A stretch of DNA of 64,000 bases from an uncultured Sphaerochaeta sp. (GTDB lineage Bacteria > Spirochaetota > Spirochaetia > Sphaerochaetales > Sphaerochaetaceae). A model generated the notes under the pieces. The model made no database searches. It worked only from the letters and a program-made list of their open reading frames with translations, and was not told the DNA's origin. A program made the position numbers and the translations under genes. The DNA is taken from contig NZ_OY781873.1 in the NCBI RefSeq assembly GCF_963677075.1, positions 434,001 to 498,000 of the forward strand. Direction: 5' to 3'. The number at the start of each line of letters is the position of its first letter. The first letter of the stretch is position 1. Positions 23,319 through 32,948 of this stretch are shown in pieces.

Positions 23319-25046
23319 TTAGTTTTTCCTCCAGCTGATGTGTAGCTTCTTGCCCTCACGTTGGGCGACGGTCGCATCAAAGATAAGATGCGAAATAAAC
23401 AATGCAGTAAATACCGAGCTCACAATACCGATAGCAAGGGTATTCGCAAAGCCCTTGACTGCACTACTTCCAAGCTGGGAGAGTACCAGAGCTGCAATGA
23501 TTGTGGTTATGTTTGCATCCATGACAGTCCAGAATGCTTTATCAAATCCTGCCTTGATTGCGGCAACATCACTCTTGCCCAACCTTCGCTCTTCCTTGAT
23601 ACGCTCAAAGATGATGACATTGGTATCAACAGCCATACCCAAGGTAAGGATAAGACCGGCAACACTGGTCAAGGTCAACGTGAAATTGAAAGCAGAGAGA
23701 ACACTGATCATGAAGAACAAGTTCAGCAACAATGCGAGGTTTGCCACAAGGCCACTGACGTGGTAGTAGGCGAACATCAGAATGATTACCAGAGCAAGTC
23801 CAACAGCAATGGCCTTCAAACCAGCCGATACAGCATCTTCACCAAGGGTGGCACCAACAGCCTGCTGGCTGCTGACAATCAGCTCAATGGGAAGCGCAGC
23901 GGTGCGCAGAACAATTGCAAGGTCAGCTGCTTCCTCAGCATCGAACCCGGAAATCTGAACGTTGCTCCTGATCCCTTCATTGATGGTGGCCATGGCTTTA
24001 ACCTTGCCATCCATCACAACTGCCATGGTATCCCCAACGTGGGTAGATGTGAGCTTGTAGAAGATATCGCCACCAAGGCTGTCCAACTGGAAGTTGACCA
24101 CTGGTCGACCGGTGATCCCATCGGTTGCGGTGGTTGCACTCTCAAGGTGGATTCCATCAAGGCCGATCTCATCCTCTACTACTACATAGCTTTGCAATTC
24201 ATCGATACCATACTCGTCACTGACATAGTAACCTGTAGCAATCTTACCAGCAGGTAAGAAGTCAGGCTGCTTCAGTGCACCAGTATCGGTATAAACCTCA
24301 GAAGGATTCTCGGCGTAGAAAGCATTCAACTCAGCGGTAAGGGTGGTGTCTACGATCTTGAAGACGAGGGAACCCTTACCACGGAGGAAGGAGTTAACAC
24401 GCTCTGGGTCTGCAGCACCTGGAATCTCAATGAGAATCTGGTCATCACCTTGTAAACGGATGACAGGCTCACTGACACCAAACTGGTCAATTCGTTTCTC
24501 GAGAATTTCGATATCCTGGCGAATTGCCTCAGAAATCTCACCCGAAGATGCAGTCTTGCCAATCTTATCCTCATAGGAAGCAACATCAGCCTCCAAGAGA
24601 ATACTCATACCACCTTCAAGGTCTAAGCCAAGCTGCAGTGCTTTGTTTCCCAAAGCCTTCAGATCAAGCAAGGACGTGCGGTAATAGGACTCAGCTGAAT
24701 CGAACATATCCTGTTCGTTATAGAACCCAGCAAACAATGCTTCAAGAGTCCAATTACGGGGAACTGAACGCTTCATGGCTTTGTAATTTTCCTTCGCGTA
24801 ATCCTTTAGATAGGAGAACTCAGAAGGCAGGGTTGCCTGTGGGTCCTCAGCGACCAACTCCTTGAGCGAGCGGAGATCGCGTGAAGCCTGTCCACGGGAA
24901 TACTCCTTAATCTGTACATTTGAGCCTGTTGCAAGTTCCTTGGTGTCCTGCGGTACGAATCCATACCAAGCAATCGTGGGATAGAGGAAGAACCCGCACA
25001 ACAAGACGACCACCAGAACGACCACCAGACGACTCCGTTTTTTCAT
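23319..25046 (-). CDS. secD: Protein translocase subunit SecD
   Basis: SecD is a membrane partner of SecF. The protein (575 residues) has an N-terminal transmembrane helix, a periplasmic P1 region containing LGLDLEGGMSILLEAD (about 139-154) and IEIPGAADPERV, and a C-terminal six-helix domain with the TLGMAVDTNVIIFERIKEE motif near 490-508. These are the standard SecD signatures. The start has a Shine-Dalgarno (GGAGAG). It is the middle gene of yajC-secD-secF. Confidence 0.96.
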   Translation of the reverse strand: MKKRSRLVVVLVVVLLCGFFLYPTIAWYGFVPQDTKELATGSNVQIKEYSRGQASRDLRSLKELVAEDPQATLPSEFSYLKDYAKENYKAMKRSVPRNWTLEALFAGFYNEQDMFDSAESYYRTSLLDLKALGNKALQLGLDLEGGMSILLEADVASYEDKIGKTASSGEISEAIRQDIEILEKRIDQFGVSEPVIRLQGDDQILIEIPGAADPERVNSFLRGKGSLVFKIVDTTLTAELNAFYAENPSEVYTDTGALKQPDFLPAGKIATGYYVSDEYGIDELQSYVVVEDEIGLDGIHLESATTATDGITGRPVVNFQLDSLGGDIFYKLTSTHVGDTMAVVMDGKVKAMATINEGIRSNVQISGFDAEEAADLAIVLRTAALPIELIVSSQQAVGATLGEDAVSAGLKAIAVGLALVIILMFAYYHVSGLVANLALLLNLFFMISVLSAFNFTLTLTSVAGLILTLGMAVDTNVIIFERIKEERRLGKSDVAAIKAGFDKAFWTVMDANITTIIAALVLSQLGSSAVKGFANTLAIGIVSSVFTALFISHLIFDATVAQREGKKLHISWRKN

Positions 25047-25073
25047 GATACTCTCCAGATGTCTTTTATAGAA

Positions 25074-25526
25074 TTATTTGTCTTTCTTCTCAGCTTCAGC
25101 TTCAGCAGGGACTTCCTCAACGGGAGCCTCAACACTCTTCTCAGGAGCAGATACCTGCTCTTCTTTTTTGCTCTTCTTCTTGCTGGAAGCAGTTGCACCA
25201 TCGCCCTTTCTGTTTACGATGCTGCTGATAGCATTTCTGGAGAACTCCATACGCGTGTTGTCGTCAACCTTGACCACCACGGTAGTCTCTTTCACCGCAA
25301 CAACGGTTCCATGAATTCCACCAATCGAGACAACCTTATCCCCCTTCTTAATAGAGGCGAGCATCTCCTTGGTTTCCTTGTCCCGCTTCTTTTGCGGACG
25401 GATAATCAAGAAATAGAAGATAACAATGATGAGACCGAACGTAACAAAGGTCGTCATCATCGAACCGGTTGAACCTGCGGCGCCGGCCGTTTCAGGGGCT
25501 GCCATAGCACTAATCAATGAAAGCAT
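25074..25526 (-). CDS. yajC: Preprotein translocase subunit YajC
   Basis: YajC is a small bitopic membrane protein that associates with SecDF. The 150-residue product has one transmembrane segment (about 25-42) followed by RPQKKRDKE and a conserved region ending near VVVKVDDNTRMEFSR. The C-terminal 45 residues are an acidic and lysine-rich low-complexity tail (repeated E, A, P, K), longer than in E. coli. It is the first gene of the operon, 27 nt before secD. Confidence 0.94.
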   Translation of the reverse strand: MLSLISAMAAPETAGAAGSTGSMMTTFVTFGLIIVIFYFLIIRPQKKRDKETKEMLASIKKGDKVVSIGGIHGTVVAVKETTVVVKVDDNTRMEFSRNAISSIVNRKGDGATASSKKKSKKEEQVSAPEKSVEAPVEEVPAEAEAEKKDK

Positions 25527-25607
25527 TGGTAATCCTCACTTTGCATAAAATCGGATGCAGAAAAGAGGCGGAAGAAAACTTCGCATCCAATTTTCCAAGT
25601 ATCGATT

Positions 25608-25637
25608 AAAGTAGCACGTTCGCTATCCACTAGTCAA
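25608..25637 (-). promoter_or_regulatory. yajC-secDF promoter (candidate)
   Basis: A minus-strand -35 TTGACT (25637-25632) and an 18-nt spacer lead to a weak -10 TACTTT (25613-25608). The leader is about 75 nt and ends with a GAGG Shine-Dalgarno. Confidence 0.45.
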
Positions 25638-25665
25638 GTTTCAGTATCAGAAGCCATAAGACGGC

Positions 25666-25694
25666 AAAAAGGGTCGCCGGAAAGCGACCCCTTT
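25666..25694 (-). terminator. Intrinsic terminator after groL
   Basis: A GGGTCGC/GCGACCC stem, extended by A-T pairs, with a 6-nt loop is followed by TTTTT on the minus strand, 15 nt past the groL stop codon. Confidence 0.9.
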
Positions 25695-25708
25695 TGCAGT
25701 GCGCAGGA

Positions 25709-27355
<1,647 letters not shown>

Positions 27356-27455
27356 TTAAAGAATATGTGGTGCGATTACACATAGCAGACCTCTTTAGGC
27401 CTACCGACATGTAAAATACAAAGAAAAATGCGGAGAAGCAAGTAAAAAATACAGA

Positions 27456-28334
27456 TTACCCAATTATCAGGGTAAGTGACATGCCAAACAGGGCTGAGGC
27501 CACATTGCTCAGTAGGTTAACCACATCATTATCGACCCAACGGATCCCTCTCTCAAGTGGAAGGATTCTTCCATCCACTACTGCATGCTCGGTAATGCGG
27601 TCACTCACCTCATCATAGTAGTGAGCCTGAACAGTAGCACCTAGTACACTATCGAGCAAACACCCAAAAAAGGAACTTAATGCGATTACTGAAACATAGA
27701 GAGCACTCTTACCTGTGACAGGCAGGAAACACCCCCAGACACAAAGAGCAACCAGTATTGCTCCCAATAATCCACTGGCAAGACCCAGCGGACTGACCGC
27801 ACCGCTGAGGCCCGGAGTCATAGGTCGCCCAGTAATGATGGAAACTGGCTTGGTTTTGGAGAGGATTCCGACCTCACTTGCGAAGGTATCGCTTGCAGCC
27901 TCCCCTACCGAAGAGCCAAACATTACCAGGAAGGGGATGGAAGGATTCAAGGCATAGAGCAGAGCACTGACCAATGCCATCAATCCATTGGCATAAACCT
28001 GGGAAGCGTCACGCCTACCACCCTTCTTATGGATTTTCATCACATCGAAGACCAGCGCACGCTTTGCAATCTTACCCAATACCCCAGCAGAAAGGAAGAA
28101 AAGCAACAAGGTTGCCAGTGCACCGAAACCAAGAATCCAAGTAGTGCCAAACCCAACCAAGAAAGCAGCCACAGCTCCACCAGGGGTGAGTTGTTTGGCA
28201 AAATAACTTGCTGTTGCCACCACGGCCATGATACCCACCAACAACCAGAAGGCAGGAGGGAGTGCGAAGAAGAAGGTATTGAAGTGCGATGCCAGTGACC
28301 CACTAGGGGGAACCAGGTTCGCGTATTCACTCAT
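27456..28334 (-). CDS. DUF92 membrane protein, possible prenyl-phosphate kinase (VTE6-like)
   Basis: This is a 292-residue protein with about six to seven transmembrane helices and the DUF92 signatures GRRDASQVYANG and SVGEAASDTFASEVG. Plant VTE6, a phytyl-phosphate kinase, belongs to this family. The gene overlaps the polyprenol kinase-like gene by 4 nt (ATGA). The pair would phosphorylate an isoprenoid alcohol twice, giving a diphosphate. Function in bacteria is inferred from the plant pathway and the gene order; the substrate is unknown. Confidence 0.82.
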   Translation of the reverse strand: MSEYANLVPPSGSLASHFNTFFFALPPAFWLLVGIMAVVATASYFAKQLTPGGAVAAFLVGFGTTWILGFGALATLLLFFLSAGVLGKIAKRALVFDVMKIHKKGGRRDASQVYANGLMALVSALLYALNPSIPFLVMFGSSVGEAASDTFASEVGILSKTKPVSIITGRPMTPGLSGAVSPLGLASGLLGAILVALCVWGCFLPVTGKSALYVSVIALSSFFGCLLDSVLGATVQAHYYDEVSDRITEHAVVDGRILPLERGIRWVDNDVVNLLSNVASALFGMSLTLIIG

Positions 28335-28999
28335 AAGAACACCCCAAGAAGGAGCACTACCACAAATGGTACGGTGATATTATCCAGACCAAGAGGAGTT
28401 ACTGCCTCCATCACCGCAGCAGAAAGCCCGATCAGCAGAGAGATTCCAAGGACAGCGGAAAAAGAGAGAGCAGAGAAAAAGCCCAATCCAATGAGAGCAA
28501 CCAAGGTACTTACAGAAGCCATGGTTATCGTACCTGCCCAGCTCTTGACCATACCGGGGACCGGTAACTTTTTCTTTCCCCATTTGGTACCCACCAGGGC
28601 AGCCAATCCATCACCATAACCCATGACGAACACAGCAATGCTACAAGCCAAGCTGGAAACAACTCCCTGATATTGCAACACAACCAAGATCAGGAGGGTG
28701 ATGGGGAAGTAAATCAGCCCATAATTTCGTTTCTTGTCATCCATTCCAAGGGCTTTACCCCAATCCAGGAAGGTAAACAAGCTGTTAAGGATAATGAAGA
28801 GAATTGGGCCGATGAGGGCATAGGAAATTGAAGTGAAAAAATTCACTTCAATGAACCACCAATTCGAAACACCAATATGCACAAACTTTCGCATCGCCTC
28901 ACTGGAGAGAGAAGCATACCGCCTCAAGAGGATCCCTACCAAGATGACGAGCGCTAAAAAGGGAAATGACAATGCCAACCCAAGTATATTGCTATTCAT
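28331..28999 (-). CDS. Polyprenol/diacylglycerol kinase-like membrane protein (VTE5-like)
   Basis: This encodes a membrane protein of the dolichol kinase/phytol kinase/CDP-diacylglycerol synthase-like superfamily. Family features are RKFVHIGVSNWW near the N-terminus and GYGDGLAALVGTKWGKKK in the middle. I placed the start at the ATG at 28999 (222 residues) because a candidate promoter ends 7 nt before it and the protein then begins with its first membrane helix. Longer starts exist up to 29065 (GTG, 244 residues) but lack a Shine-Dalgarno. It pairs with the DUF92 gene. Confidence 0.78.
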   Translation of the reverse strand: MNSNILGLALSFPFLALVILVGILLRRYASLSSEAMRKFVHIGVSNWWFIEVNFFTSISYALIGPILFIILNSLFTFLDWGKALGMDDKKRNYGLIYFPITLLILVVLQYQGVVSSLACSIAVFVMGYGDGLAALVGTKWGKKKLPVPGMVKSWAGTITMASVSTLVALIGLGFFSALSFSAVLGISLLIGLSAAVMEAVTPLGLDNITVPFVVVLLLGVFL

Positions 29000-29006
29000 A
29001 ACCGAC

Positions 29007-29035
29007 ATCATGCTAAGAATGTTCAATAAATGCAA
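29007..29035 (-). promoter_or_regulatory. Promoter of the polyprenol kinase gene, leaderless type (weak)
   Basis: A -35 TTGCAT (29035-29030), a 17-nt spacer and a -10 CATGAT (29012-29007) leave 7 nt before the ATG at 28999. Both boxes are only moderate matches. Confidence 0.4.
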
Positions 29036-29086
29036 GAACCCACCGGCTGACATAGGGCAATTCACGCTTTTGGGTGAGTGTGATAA

Positions 29087-29115
29087 TTGACAGCCAAAAT
29101 GGGCCGTGATACCGT
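29087..29115 (+). promoter_or_regulatory. Promoter of the RRM gene
   Basis: A perfect -35 TTGACA (29087-29092), 17-nt spacer and -10 TACCGT (29110-29115) precede a leader of about 150 nt. Such a long leader on an RNA-binding protein gene could itself be a regulatory target. Confidence 0.5.
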
Positions 29116-29270
29116 TTGATTGCTTTCGTTTTTGTGTTGCAGCTGATACGTAATTCCTAATGTTCGCACGCGTGCGTTACTGAATCGCTCCCGCAGACAG
29201 GTAAGAGTTAAAGACTGCGCCACATGAAGCAATATTGAATGACAGGCGCTGCCTGTGAAGGATGCTTTGA

Positions 29271-29549
29271 ATGGCAAAGAAAATTTATGTCGGAAACATG
29301 AGTTACCGGACAACCGAAGAAGAACTTCGGGACCTGTTCGCACAGTACGGTACTGTACTCAGTGCCAATATCATCATTGACCGCGAAACCCGACGCCCCA
29401 AAGGGTTCGCCTTCGTGGAAATGGAAGAGGATGCATCTGCCGATGCTGCGATTTCCGAGCTGGATGGCAAGGATTTCGGTGGGCGAAACCTTCGTGTGAA
29501 TGAAGCAATCGCAAAACCCAGACCGGCACACGGCAGTTATCGCCACTAA
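29271..29549 (+). CDS. Small RNA-binding protein with one RRM domain
   Basis: The product is a single RNA recognition motif of 92 residues with RNP2 IYVGNM (5-10) and RNP1 KGFAFVEM (44-51). Stand-alone RRM proteins in bacteria are often cold-induced and act as RNA chaperones. The start has AAGGA upstream. It is monocistronic, with its own promoter and a strong terminator. The RNA target is unknown. Confidence 0.92.
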   Translation: MAKKIYVGNMSYRTTEEELRDLFAQYGTVLSANIIIDRETRRPKGFAFVEMEEDASADAAISELDGKDFGGRNLRVNEAIAKPRPAHGSYRH

Positions 29550-29575
29550 ACCAACCACCATGATTCAGTAACGGG

Positions 29576-29602
29576 AACGGAGCCAAGATGGCTCCGTTTT
29601 TT
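29576..29602 (+). terminator. Intrinsic terminator after the RRM gene
   Basis: The stem AACGGAGCC / GGCTCCGTT with a 5-nt loop is followed by TTTTTT on the plus strand. Confidence 0.92.
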
Positions 29603-29835
29603 CAGTCTGGCAGGTTCTCGCCGATAAACGTGAATCGTTTATAAGTTTTTCCTTCACGTGTAATATCAGAGATAAACATCTGGTAGGGACGAACCCACAA
29701 GTAATCGCTATCCTTAGGGCGGTAGAGCACCATGGTGGTAAGCGATTCACTTTCTATGACCGTATCCACCACCTGGTACAGCCCACCCTTGAAATGCCGA
29801 TACCAACCCTTTTGTATTTCCTGGGGGATTACCAT
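29602..29835 (-). CDS. DUF1653 family protein
   Basis: This 77-residue protein matches the DUF1653 pattern: GWYRHFKGGLYQV near the start, then an acidic residue region, LWVRPYQMF and a C-terminal KRFTFIGE. The family is small, cytosolic and of unknown function. It overlaps the preceding DUF2207 gene by 7 nt, so it is probably the last gene of the lemA-DUF2207-DUF1653 unit. Its stop codon abuts the terminator of the convergent RRM gene. Confidence 0.85.
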   Translation of the reverse strand: MVIPQEIQKGWYRHFKGGLYQVVDTVIESESLTTMVLYRPKDSDYLWVRPYQMFISDITREGKTYKRFTFIGENLPD

Positions 29836-31691
29836 GCCCCACCGCCTCCGCCGCCAAAACCTCCACCGGAGAATCCACCCGATCCAAATGAGGATCGTAC
29901 AGGGGACCTGGAGCCACTCTTTGCCTGGGCATATACTGCTTTTTCCATAACGCTGGTATGCATCCTATGGCTCAGCGCACTATAGAACAATGCATTTCTG
30001 ATCGGTCGGTTCCCAACATACCACTGGGGTTCTGCAAGCGCAATTTTCGCGAACTTCTTTGCCCAGACATCTTCCAGCCCAAGTACGACGGCATAGCTGA
30101 GTACGTGGTAGAACAGTGAAGGATCACTGTCGATCATCATTTTCAGCTTGTCCATTTCCACCTTGCTGATGAATTCTCGATATCCCACAATCTCCTCAAG
30201 CTTCTTCTGTGCATATGCACTACGTTTTCCCGTTACAATGGCAAGGAAGCCAAGATACCCAGGAAAGGCCACGAGGAAAAACGCCATGACAAGCGAGTAA
30301 ATTGTTCCATGTCCGAATACTGGGTTCATGAATAGAAAGGCGAAAGTGAAGAGGAAGAGTGCCGAAACACCCAAGAGGAAAAACTTGAATCCCTTCTTGA
30401 AAGCGGAAGAAGTCTCCCAGATGGCATCCAGTCGACTGGCAACCAAAGCAAACGTGCCAAGGCTGAAGAACCCAACAACCAAGAACACCACCGTTTCAGC
30501 ACCAATATAGGAAATGGTAGAGGAAATTGCTATCAACACCACGGAAAGAGCGCCATAAAGCATGGCTGCAATACGCTTTCTTTCAGCCTTGCCATCCTTG
30601 AGTTCCCGCTCTCCCTTGAAATAGGCACGTACTTCAGTCTTTGCCTTCTCAAGATCTTTACTGAATGAGCTCTTCTCCAACTGCTTGAGCGTTACTTCTG
30701 TACCATCACCACAGGCAAACAAAGCAGAGAATAGGTGTTTCTCGTGAGCCTTGATGGTATCAGGTTCCTTGATCTTGGTGAAGGTGAACTCCTTCTTGCC
30801 GAGTTCGCTGATGGTCAGGCAACCTTGGTCAGCCCAATAGAAAATCATACTGGTAAGATCTTTGTTATCCACAACCCCATCAGCCAAGTAGCCCACTTGC
30901 ATGGGCGAGAGATCCTCGGGAGGGTCGAAACGAACCACCGGGATAAAGAGCTCCTCTTTGCCATAGCGGCGGAAGAGAAGCGTGGCATGCACGGAGGCAG
31001 CAAGGGAGACCAGCAGTGCAATGATTGAGGCGGGAATGGTGAAATCAATAAAAGGGCGTACATCGGAATAGTACCCTTCCTCCATTTGCACACGCAGGGT
31101 AAGTGCTTCTCCTGGGTACAGGTCCTCAGCCTCCCCTGTTATGGTCTTTCCATCAGCACTGACCACGAAGCTCCCACGCTGTGCAGTGGTGCCATATACC
31201 CCTCCGGTGAGGAATACCATGGAAGGATCAATAGGCTTGGGAAAGTTCACCGTAAAAGAGACATGCTCAATGGGAGCTTGCCACCCTACTCCTACAATAT
31301 TGTAGTAGAACTCATCATATTCATCGTTTCTGTCATCGCCGATGGCGTAGTCATACCTGATCTGGTACTCCTGAATACCTGTGACTGTCCTGTCCTCAGA
31401 GCCGAGGCGGAATGTGGCATATCCAGAGGATACCGAATCCTTGATGATCGGCACGTTTGCTTCCAGATTGGTAAGCTTGACTCTCTGTCGGCCAAAGAGA
31501 ACCGGAATTTCCCTGAAGATGCCATGTCTGGGAGATGAGAAATCGACAACAATGTGTTCCTGCATTGCATAACTATTGTCCAACCTCACATCAACTTCCA
31601 ATGCATACGAATCAAATTGATAGTCCTGTGCAGACAACGCGGTAAGACTTAGAACAAGAACAAAAAGTATCAGGAGTGTTTTCTTTGCCAT
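29829..31691 (-). CDS. DUF2207 membrane protein
   Basis: The product (620 residues) has a signal peptide (about 1-21), an extracytoplasmic beta-rich DUF2207 domain to about residue 220, a transmembrane helix, a cytoplasmic region, and further helices near 360-480. The C-terminus is glycine- and serine-rich (SGGFSGGGFGGGGGG, then AW), typical of these proteins. Function is unknown; DUF2207 genes are regularly found next to lemA, as here, with a 1-nt junction between the two. Confidence 0.86.
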   Translation of the reverse strand: MAKKTLLILFVLVLSLTALSAQDYQFDSYALEVDVRLDNSYAMQEHIVVDFSSPRHGIFREIPVLFGRQRVKLTNLEANVPIIKDSVSSGYATFRLGSEDRTVTGIQEYQIRYDYAIGDDRNDEYDEFYYNIVGVGWQAPIEHVSFTVNFPKPIDPSMVFLTGGVYGTTAQRGSFVVSADGKTITGEAEDLYPGEALTLRVQMEEGYYSDVRPFIDFTIPASIIALLVSLAASVHATLLFRRYGKEELFIPVVRFDPPEDLSPMQVGYLADGVVDNKDLTSMIFYWADQGCLTISELGKKEFTFTKIKEPDTIKAHEKHLFSALFACGDGTEVTLKQLEKSSFSKDLEKAKTEVRAYFKGERELKDGKAERKRIAAMLYGALSVVLIAISSTISYIGAETVVFLVVGFFSLGTFALVASRLDAIWETSSAFKKGFKFFLLGVSALFLFTFAFLFMNPVFGHGTIYSLVMAFFLVAFPGYLGFLAIVTGKRSAYAQKKLEEIVGYREFISKVEMDKLKMMIDSDPSLFYHVLSYAVVLGLEDVWAKKFAKIALAEPQWYVGNRPIRNALFYSALSHRMHTSVMEKAVYAQAKSGSRSPVRSSFGSGGFSGGGFGGGGGGAW

Positions 31692-32242
31692 TAAAACTTC
31701 ACCTCTACACGAGAACGGGCCTCCTCCTCGATTTCCAGATAGGGTTTCTTGGAGAAATGGGCCATCGAGGCGATGATTGAAGAAGGAAATACCTCGCAGA
31801 TGGTATTCAATTGCTTGATAATTGCATTGTAATACTTACGGGCACTCAACAACTGCTCTTCAATCTTCTGCAACTGGGCTTGGAGATCCAGGAAGCCTTG
31901 GTTAGCCTTCAGATCTGGATATGCCTCACTGAGTGCAAACAGTGATTTAAGGGTGGAACTGAAGGCATTATTTGCCTCATTCTTGTCTACCATCCCTGAT
32001 GCATTCATCGCCATATTCCTGGCCTCAATAACCTTAGTAAAGGTCTCTTCCTCATGCTTTGCGTACCCCTTAACCGTCTCCACAAGGTTGGGAACCAAGT
32101 CATAGCGTTGTTTCAGATGAGCATCAATTGCTGATTCTGCCTCTTCAGCCTGGTTGCGAAGCCGGACATACCGGTTATAGACACTAATCCCATAGAGGGC
32201 AAGCAGAAGCACCAATACAATCAAGATATAGACAATTATCAT
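31691..32242 (-). CDS. lemA: LemA family protein
   Basis: LemA proteins have one N-terminal transmembrane helix (about 3-20) and a helical-bundle domain. The 183-residue product carries the family signature YDLVPNLVETVKGYAKHEEE (about 52-71). The gene has a strong Shine-Dalgarno (GGGAGG) and directly precedes the DUF2207 gene. The family's molecular role is not settled; a link to membrane stress has been proposed. It is transcribed divergently from argR. Confidence 0.92.
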   Translation of the reverse strand: MIIVYILIVLVLLLALYGISVYNRYVRLRNQAEEAESAIDAHLKQRYDLVPNLVETVKGYAKHEEETFTKVIEARNMAMNASGMVDKNEANNAFSSTLKSLFALSEAYPDLKANQGFLDLQAQLQKIEEQLLSARKYYNAIIKQLNTICEVFPSSIIASMAHFSKKPYLEIEEEARSRVEVKF

Positions 32243-32329
32243 ACAATCCTCCCTTTACTCCATACTATTGTGTAGCATGCTATAAGCGAGGTCGCCGGTC
32301 AAGAGTTCGACAAAAAGAAGCCATGAAGC

Positions 32330-32385
32330 TTGCAAAGGAGTCAATAGTACTGTATCTTTATTCGTGTAAAACGCATAAATATTCC
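32330..32385 (+). promoter_or_regulatory. argR promoter with possible ARG box
   Basis: A -35 TTGCAA (32330-32335), 17-nt spacer and -10 TATCTT (32353-32358) precede argR. At 32372-32385, just past the predicted start, CGCAT-AAAT-ATTCC resembles half-sites of the ARG box (TGAAT...ATTCA). Binding there would repress argR. Confidence 0.5.
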
Positions 32386-32405
32386 ATTCCAGGAGAATCC
32401 AAACC

Positions 32406-32876
32406 ATGAGGGAACGACACAACCGGTTGGCGGTCGTCAAGGAACTTATCAAGAACAATAGGATCGACAACCAGGATACGCTGCTGGAGATGCTGAAAAC
32501 CGAGGGATATACAGTCACACAGGCCACACTATCCCGCGACTTGAAGATGCTCAAAGTCGGAAAAATTTCCGATGGTTGGTCCGGCTACTACTACAGCTTG
32601 CCGGAAAACGACCTGATCAGTGAATCAGAGAAAAGCTACATCCAAGATGTACGAAGAGGAATCCTGTCTATTGAATTTTCAGGAAACTTCGGCGTTATCA
32701 AGACCAGACCGGGACATGCCAATTCGGTCGGTATTGCCTTGGACGTGTTGGCAATCCCTGAGATCCTTGGAACCTTGGCCGGTGATGACACCATATTTGT
32801 CATCCTCCGAGAGGGAATGACCAAGGAAGATCTGCAAGAGAGCTTCAAGACACGCATCCCCGACATAGAAGAGTAA
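32406..32876 (+). CDS. argR: Arginine repressor ArgR
   Basis: ArgR is a hexameric, arginine-responsive DNA-binding protein. The 156-residue product has an N-terminal winged helix with TQATLSRDLKML (38-49) and a C-terminal oligomerisation/arginine domain with GTLAGDDTIFVI near 120-131. The start has a strong Shine-Dalgarno (AGGAG). No arginine metabolic gene is adjacent; the downstream gene is pgi, separated by a hairpin. Regulation of arginine catabolism or synthesis elsewhere is likely. Confidence 0.95.
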   Translation: MRERHNRLAVVKELIKNNRIDNQDTLLEMLKTEGYTVTQATLSRDLKMLKVGKISDGWSGYYYSLPENDLISESEKSYIQDVRRGILSIEFSGNFGVIKTRPGHANSVGIALDVLAIPEILGTLAGDDTIFVILREGMTKEDLQESFKTRIPDIEE

Positions 32877-32893
32877 TTACACCTTGTTCAGAT

Positions 32894-32922
32894 ACGCCCC
32901 TCCGCATACAATGGAGGGGCGT
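32894..32922 (+). terminator. Hairpin between argR and pgi
   Basis: Perfect 10-bp arms ACGCCCCTCC and GGAGGGGCGT with a 9-nt loop lie just after argR. The tail TCATCT is poor in T, so it may only partly terminate. Confidence 0.65.
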
Positions 32923-32948
32923 TCATCTACCATAAGGAGCGAACAGAT

